A stretch of 23,815 nucleotides of DNA from a virus. Shown piece by piece: positions 20,684-23,815 of this stretch. The first letter of the stretch is position 1. Every line of letters starts with the position of its first letter. A program made the position numbers and the translations under genes. The DNA lies in IMG/VR virus record IMGVR_UViG_3300040815_001330, positions 1 to 23,815 of that record. The stretch is one strand, 5' to 3'. The notes under the pieces are model-generated. The model saw only the letters and a program-made list of their open reading frames with translations. It was not told the DNA's origin and ran no database searches.

Positions 20684-21465
20684 AGTATCTATCTTTCATA
20701 GCAGTATTATTCCTTGCTGGATGTGCAAGCATGGGTCAAGTTCCTAAAACGCTACAACAACCAGCAAAACTACAATCCAATCCAATGGTAGAAGAACTAA
20801 ATGATCTAAAGCCATTAAATGGTCCAGTGATGACAGTAGGATTATATAGTTTTACTGACAAAACTGGGCAGCGTAAACCAGCAGACAATGTTGCTAACCT
20901 ATCTAGTGCAGTAACACAAGGTGCAGAAGTTTGGGTAATAGATGCACTATTACAAGCAGGTGAAGGTACTTGGTTTGAAGTAGTAGAACGTTCGGGCATG
21001 GACAATATAATCCGTGAAAGACAGCTGATACGCAACACTAGAGAAAACTACGAAAAAGAAAATGCAACTCCTCTAGCACCAATGAAGTTTGCAGGCATAC
21101 TTATCGAAGGTGGCATTGTAGGATATGATAGTAATGTGACCACAGGCGGCAATGGTGCTATGTATTTGGGCATCGGAACAGCAGCAGAGTATAGAGTTGA
21201 CACAGTAACCGTAGCAATGCGTTTGGTCAGTGTTAGCACAGGTAGAGTGTTAGTAAGTGTAGCAGCAGAAAAATCAATAGCAAGTTATAGACAAGGTGCT
21301 AATGCATTTAAGTTCTTAGAGTTAGGCACAGAAGTTTTAGAGATTGAAACAGGATATAGTGTTAACGAACCAACCAACTATGCAGTTCGTGAAGCTATTG
21401 AAGCAGCAGTAATAGAATTAATCTATCAAGGTGCAGATCAAAACTTATGGCAATTCAAAGAATGA
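20680..21465 (+). CDS. csgG: CsgG-like curli secretion lipoprotein (outer-membrane pore)
   Basis: 261 residues from TTG 20680 (TTGA overlap with csgF; GGGGAG at 20666-20671 supports it). Signal peptide and lipobox FLAGC, so C15 is lipidated. It tracks CsgG: MTVGLYSFTDKTGQRKPADN, SSAVTQGAEVWVIDALLQAG, WFEVVERSGMDNIIRERQLI, ILIEGGIVGYDSN, TVTVAMRLVSVSTGRVLVSV, and the C-terminal NYAVREAIEAAVIELI. CsgG forms a nine-fold ring with a 36-strand barrel and a constriction that passes unfolded curlin. The E. coli constriction residues Tyr51, Asn55 and Phe56 align to a region (RKPADNVANLSSAV) with N73-L74 and no aromatic, so the channel may differ. The last 28 bases overlap the convergent regulator gene. 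Confidence 0.93.
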   Translation: MKYLSFIAVLFLAGCASMGQVPKTLQQPAKLQSNPMVEELNDLKPLNGPVMTVGLYSFTDKTGQRKPADNVANLSSAVTQGAEVWVIDALLQAGEGTWFEVVERSGMDNIIRERQLIRNTRENYEKENATPLAPMKFAGILIEGGIVGYDSNVTTGGNGAMYLGIGTAAEYRVDTVTVAMRLVSVSTGRVLVSVAAEKSIASYRQGANAFKFLELGTEVLEIETGYSVNEPTNYAVREAIEAAVIELIYQGADQNLWQFKE

Positions 21466-21740
21466 TTATAGCGTTTTATTTTTGCTAGTAATGTTTCTCG
21501 TTTAATACCCAATCGTCGAGCAGCATGTGTACGATTTCCGTTAGATTCAGTTAGTGCCTTTGAAATCTTATCTATTACAAAGTCATCTACCTCATTGTGC
21601 AAACAATATTCAGTTTGATCATTGTTCGTTTCAGCTCCTACTTCGCCCCAAAGTTCATCAAATGTTTCCCAAAAGGCCTGCTGTTCTTTGTGTGTTTGTT
21701 CTGCTTTTTTAAGTGCTTTCATGATTAATCTTAATTCCAT
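21438..21740 (-). CDS. Fis-type helix-turn-helix regulator, only minus-strand gene
   Basis: 100 residues read on the minus strand from ATG 21740-21738; a second in-frame ATG begins at 21722. The C-terminal part DKISKALTESNGNRTHAARR then LGIKRETLLAKIKRYN is a Fis / NtrC-type HTH_8: helix, the NRTxAARxLGI turn, recognition helix. The N-terminal half (ALKKAEQTHKEQQAFWETFD) is a charged helix, so it lacks the receiver and AAA domains of NtrC. It overlaps csgG tail-to-tail by 28 bases and faces the curlin gene head-to-head across 111 bases with a palindrome and divergent late-type boxes. Best read as a local regulator of the curli-like cluster; direct evidence is lacking. Confidence 0.85.
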   Translation of the reverse strand: MELRLIMKALKKAEQTHKEQQAFWETFDELWGEVGAETNNDQTEYCLHNEVDDFVIDKISKALTESNGNRTHAARRLGIKRETLLAKIKRYNHSLNCHKF

Positions 21741-21756
21741 TATGTATGCCTTTTAC

Positions 21757-21772
21757 TGTAAATATATTTACA
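21757..21772. promoter_or_regulatory. 16-bp perfect palindrome, candidate operator
   Basis: TGTAAATATATTTACA reads the same on both strands. It lies between the regulator start and its predicted -10 box, close to the expected transcription start on the minus strand, where a bound dimer would block it. A second weaker dyad (TAAATA and TATTTA, six bases apart) follows at 21775-21792. Confidence 0.65.
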
Positions 21773-21785
21773 CTAAATATAAGTG

Positions 21786-21793
21786 TATTTATA
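21786..21793 (-). promoter_or_regulatory. T4-type late promoter box (TATAAATA), minus strand
   Basis: Plus-strand TATTTATA is TATAAATA on the minus strand, the exact T4 late consensus, 45 bases ahead of the regulator ATG. Confidence 0.55.
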
Positions 21794-21807
21794 GAAGTGA
21801 AGGTTCA

Positions 21808-21815
21808 TATAAATA
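21808..21815 (+). promoter_or_regulatory. T4-type late promoter box (TATAAATA), curlin gene
   Basis: Exact TATAAATA followed by C, 36 bases before the curlin ATG at 21852, with GGAGGG at 21841-21846 as ribosome site. Together with the minus-strand box it makes a divergent late-type pair 14 bases apart. Confidence 0.6.
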
Positions 21816-21851
21816 CAGGTAGAAGATATTATTTTCTTCTGGAGGGCAGAT

Positions 21852-22610
21852 ATGAAAGCATATTCTATATTATTAGCTATGGCATTAAGCATTACGGTGT
21901 TTTCAGTACGAGCTAACGAGATATACATAACACAAATCGGTGACACACTGGATTTAGACATAACACAGGACGGTCTTGACAACGAGTTTGGTGACAGTAC
22001 TACTGATGCTGGACTCTACGGAGATAGTATGGTTTTTAGTATTACACAAACTGGAGACTATAACACCATAGACGCTATTATTGCAGGCGACAGCTACACA
22101 GGAACTTGGCAGTTTACTGGCAACAGCAACAATGTCGACTTACTTTGTAATAGTTCTGCTACTACAGGCGGCGGCAACTGTGATAATGTACAACTTGATA
22201 TCACTACAACAGGTGACTCAAATACGTTTGACTTCAAAATAGGTGAAACCAACGATGCTGGTAATGCTACTATAACATTTACTGTTGATGGCGATGGCAA
22301 CCTAGTTGATATGGACTTGGATGGTACTGATGCTAACATCACTGTCACAATAGATAACAGTGCAAATACAGCTGTCGCAGGACAAACTATTACAAGTGCT
22401 ACTGATTCAACACTAACTGCTAACTCACCGGGCAATATTATTGACTTATCCATAAGTGGCGATGGCGACAGCTTAGGACACACTGTAACACTAGATATCA
22501 CCGGAGGAGCAAATATCTATACGATTACACAAAGTGGTATCTATGACAACTTAGTAGATATTACTTCAACTGGGGACGGAAACACAGTTGATATTACGCA
22601 ATCCGACTAA
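21852..22610 (+). CDS. Curlin-like amyloid subunit (CsgA/CsgB type)
   Basis: 252 residues; signal peptide 1-21 (SILLAMALSITVFSVRA), mature start NEIYITQIGD. The mature chain is made of curlin-type repeats, G-x-x-N-x-x-x-I-x-Q-x-G, here Asp-rich: YITQIGDTLDLDITQDGLDN, VFSITQTGDYNTIDAIIAGD, then less regular Thr/Asp units, and YTITQSGIYDNLVDITSTGD GNTVDITQSD at the end. Repeat spacing in the middle is irregular, and the two Cys in LLCNSSATTGGGNC are unlike E. coli curlins; they may form a disulphide. Strongly acidic. Secreted through CsgG/CsgF it should form surface amyloid. Ribosome site GGAGG is excellent. The FecR-protein gene starts inside its last codons. Confidence 0.88.
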   Translation: MKAYSILLAMALSITVFSVRANEIYITQIGDTLDLDITQDGLDNEFGDSTTDAGLYGDSMVFSITQTGDYNTIDAIIAGDSYTGTWQFTGNSNNVDLLCNSSATTGGGNCDNVQLDITTTGDSNTFDFKIGETNDAGNATITFTVDGDGNLVDMDLDGTDANITVTIDNSANTAVAGQTITSATDSTLTANSPGNIIDLSISGDGDSLGHTVTLDITGGANIYTITQSGIYDNLVDITSTGDGNTVDITQSD

Positions 22611-23718
22611 ACTTTTATGTATAATATTCTTTGCGCTGGCATTTGCAGATATGGCCAATGCAGTTCCTATTGGCGAGATTGCCGAATCTAAAGGCTCGAG
22701 TACAATCAAGCGAGACAAAGAAGCATACACAGGCGAAGTAGGGCTTGGATTACAAATGAACGATAATGTTGTAACAGGCAAAGGCAGACTAAGATTAGAC
22801 TTTATAGACGATACTAGAGTTGATGTAACAGAAAACTCACGTATGACTATTGATGAATTTATATATGACCCTGCTACACAAAAAGGTGCATTGTCAATGA
22901 AAGCAACACTAGGTGCAGTGAGATATGCTAGTGGACAAATAGCAAAAAATAGTAGACAAAGAGTAAACATACGCACACCCAGTGCAACCATCAACGTGCG
23001 TGGCACAGACTTTATGATGATTGTAGACGAGATCGGCGGCAGTATGGTCACACTATTGCCCAGTTGTGATATGAGTGGTGCTTGTGTAATAGGTGAGATT
23101 GAAGTAGAATCAGATGCTGGCACAGTTATAATGAATCAAGCATATCAAACTACCGTTGTAGCACATGCCGGAGCAACACCAGCTAGACCAGTAATACTAG
23201 ATCTCCCAGAAGATATGCTGAACTCAATGTTGATTGTTCGTAAAGTAAGTCCGTATACAGAGGAAATAGAAAAACAGTATCCAGTCACTAACTTACTAGA
23301 TATTGACTTCTTAAAGTTTGATGAACTTGATAAAGATCCACTTATTGAAAGTATCAAAAATATATGGGTCACAGATTTAGACAACACCACATACTTAGAT
23401 GAAGAGTTTTATGATGCAATGGCAAGACAGCTTGCTGAAATATTAGCACAATGGTTTGATGAACTTACTATACAAAATGCAGCATTTTTTGAAGAAAAGT
23501 TTTTTGGGTTAGACCCAGAAACAAATATTTTTTATGATGAAGAATATCCATACTATCTGTTAAGCAGAGCAGAAGGTGACCAACACTTTTTTCGCCTAAG
23601 GTTGGGCCAGGGTTATAGTTATAGTGTGGATATGGCACAAGGAGGATTTTATACTTATGGATATTTGGTGGGCGTCGGCGGTGACAACACTATTACTATT
23701 AATCAACACGACTACTAG
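22588..23718 (+). CDS. Exported FecR-domain protein with C-terminal curlin-like end
   Basis: 376 residues from TTG 22588, 23 bases inside the curlin gene. Signal peptide LLCIIFFALAFADMANA (cut before VPIG). A FecR domain follows at about 35-165: GEIAESKGSSTIKRDKEAYT, NDNVVTGKGRLRLDFIDDTR, SRMTIDEFIYDP, VNIRTPSATINVRGTDFMMI. FecR domains of this exported kind occur in periplasmic or surface proteins, without the TonB-signalling partners. Residues 200-330 are acidic and helical (YDAMARQLAEILAQWFDELT), not recognised. The last residues, VGGDNTITINQHDY, fit the curlin half repeat seen at the end of the preceding gene (GDGNTVDITQSD). This suggests a protein that can dock on, or nucleate, the fibre. 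Confidence 0.82.
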   Translation: MILRNPTKLLCIIFFALAFADMANAVPIGEIAESKGSSTIKRDKEAYTGEVGLGLQMNDNVVTGKGRLRLDFIDDTRVDVTENSRMTIDEFIYDPATQKGALSMKATLGAVRYASGQIAKNSRQRVNIRTPSATINVRGTDFMMIVDEIGGSMVTLLPSCDMSGACVIGEIEVESDAGTVIMNQAYQTTVVAHAGATPARPVILDLPEDMLNSMLIVRKVSPYTEEIEKQYPVTNLLDIDFLKFDELDKDPLIESIKNIWVTDLDNTTYLDEEFYDAMARQLAEILAQWFDELTIQNAAFFEEKFFGLDPETNIFYDEEYPYYLLSRAEGDQHFFRLRLGQGYSYSVDMAQGGFYTYGYLVGVGGDNTITINQHDY

Positions 23719-23815
23719 TAATGCAAATGAAATTTATATGTACCAAGTTGGTGACAACAATGCGTTAACCATCTTGCAAGAAGGCGACGATAATTATATC
23801 AGTGGAATACCTGGT
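23657..23815 (+). CDS. Second curlin-like protein (3' partial)
   Basis: A frame from ATG 23657 runs open to the window end. It encodes a signal peptide (WWASAVTTLLLLINTTTSNA) and a mature start NEIYMYQVGDNNALTILQEG, with GDDNYISGIPG after it: two curlin half repeats and the same NEIY start as the curlin at 21852. AAGGAGG at 23639-23645 is 11 bases upstream. It overlaps the last 62 bases of the FecR-protein gene in another frame. Its length and end lie outside the window. It may be the nucleator-like or the major subunit. Confidence 0.82.
   Translation, partial: MDIWWASAVTTLLLLINTTTSNANEIYMYQVGDNNALTILQEGDDNYISGIPG

Noticed and set aside
21622-21822. Plus-strand frame of 66 codons opposite the regulator
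   Set aside because: Antisense to the Fis-type gene, which has a convincing HTH; the frame runs through the promoter region.
1-23815. Transposase, integrase, attachment site or CRISPR array
   Set aside because: No such gene or repeat pattern was seen; the window looks like part of a lytic phage genome.

Overview
The window reads as part of a T4-like myophage of a marine alphaproteobacterium, most likely a SAR11 (Pelagibacter) phage. Reasons: dense, nearly all-plus-strand gene packing with ATGA/TTGA/TAATG overlaps; a T4-type set (tail spike, PAAR spike tip, class Ia nrdA-nrdB, Hsp20, ClpS) plus small proteins of kinds I associate with marine T4-like phages; TATAAATA motifs like T4 late promoters; and a circularly permuted two-piece tmRNA, which is the alphaproteobacterial architecture. 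From memory and not checked, SAR11 myophages of the HTVC008M type carry S21 and related accessory genes. The lineage call is an inference, not a database result.

Layout. 1-1958: 3' part of a pectate-lyase-fold tail spike and a coupled small gene. 1994-6439: nrdA, nrdB, glutaredoxin, a possible Sm-like protein and a PAAR protein. 6515-8270: HAD phosphatase and a run of small genes, one resembling Hc1 histone-like proteins. 8271-8676: permuted tmRNA with its own promoter. 8677-10081: small membrane proteins and an exported pseudoazurin-type blue copper protein. 10165-12864: an outer-membrane porin-like protein, a membrane coiled-coil protein with a 114-bp tandem duplication, a secreted-nuclease-family protein and conserved unknowns, separated by terminators and unusual inverted repeats. 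12891-15236: SleB-type wall hydrolase and a large membrane coiled-coil protein. 15223-17007: unknown gene, ribosomal protein S21 and GMP reductase. 17062-19101: Hsp20, ClpS, heme oxygenase and a ferredoxin-dependent bilin reductase. 19124-20194: possible PD-(D/E)XK nuclease. 20210-23815: a curli-like export and fibre cluster (CsgF, CsgG, a Fis-type regulator on the minus strand, curlin, a FecR-domain protein, and the start of a second curlin).

How the parts fit. The nrd module and GMP reductase shift nucleotide pools toward phage DNA synthesis. tmRNA, S21, ClpS and Hsp20 together touch ribosome rescue, translation initiation, proteolysis and folding. The heme oxygenase/bilin reductase pair should make a phycobilin in a host that has no phycobilisome. 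The pseudoazurin, the porin-like protein, the wall hydrolase and the curli set are all exported, so an unusually large share of this window remodels the host envelope. The most notable system is the curli-like cluster: its FecR protein ends in a curlin-type half repeat, and a divergent pair of exact TATAAATA motifs next to a 16-bp palindrome sits between the regulator and the first curlin. A second notable item is an inverted repeat at 12462-12506 that looks like a terminator and ribosome-site hairpin for read-through RNA but is bypassed by a promoter lying inside it.
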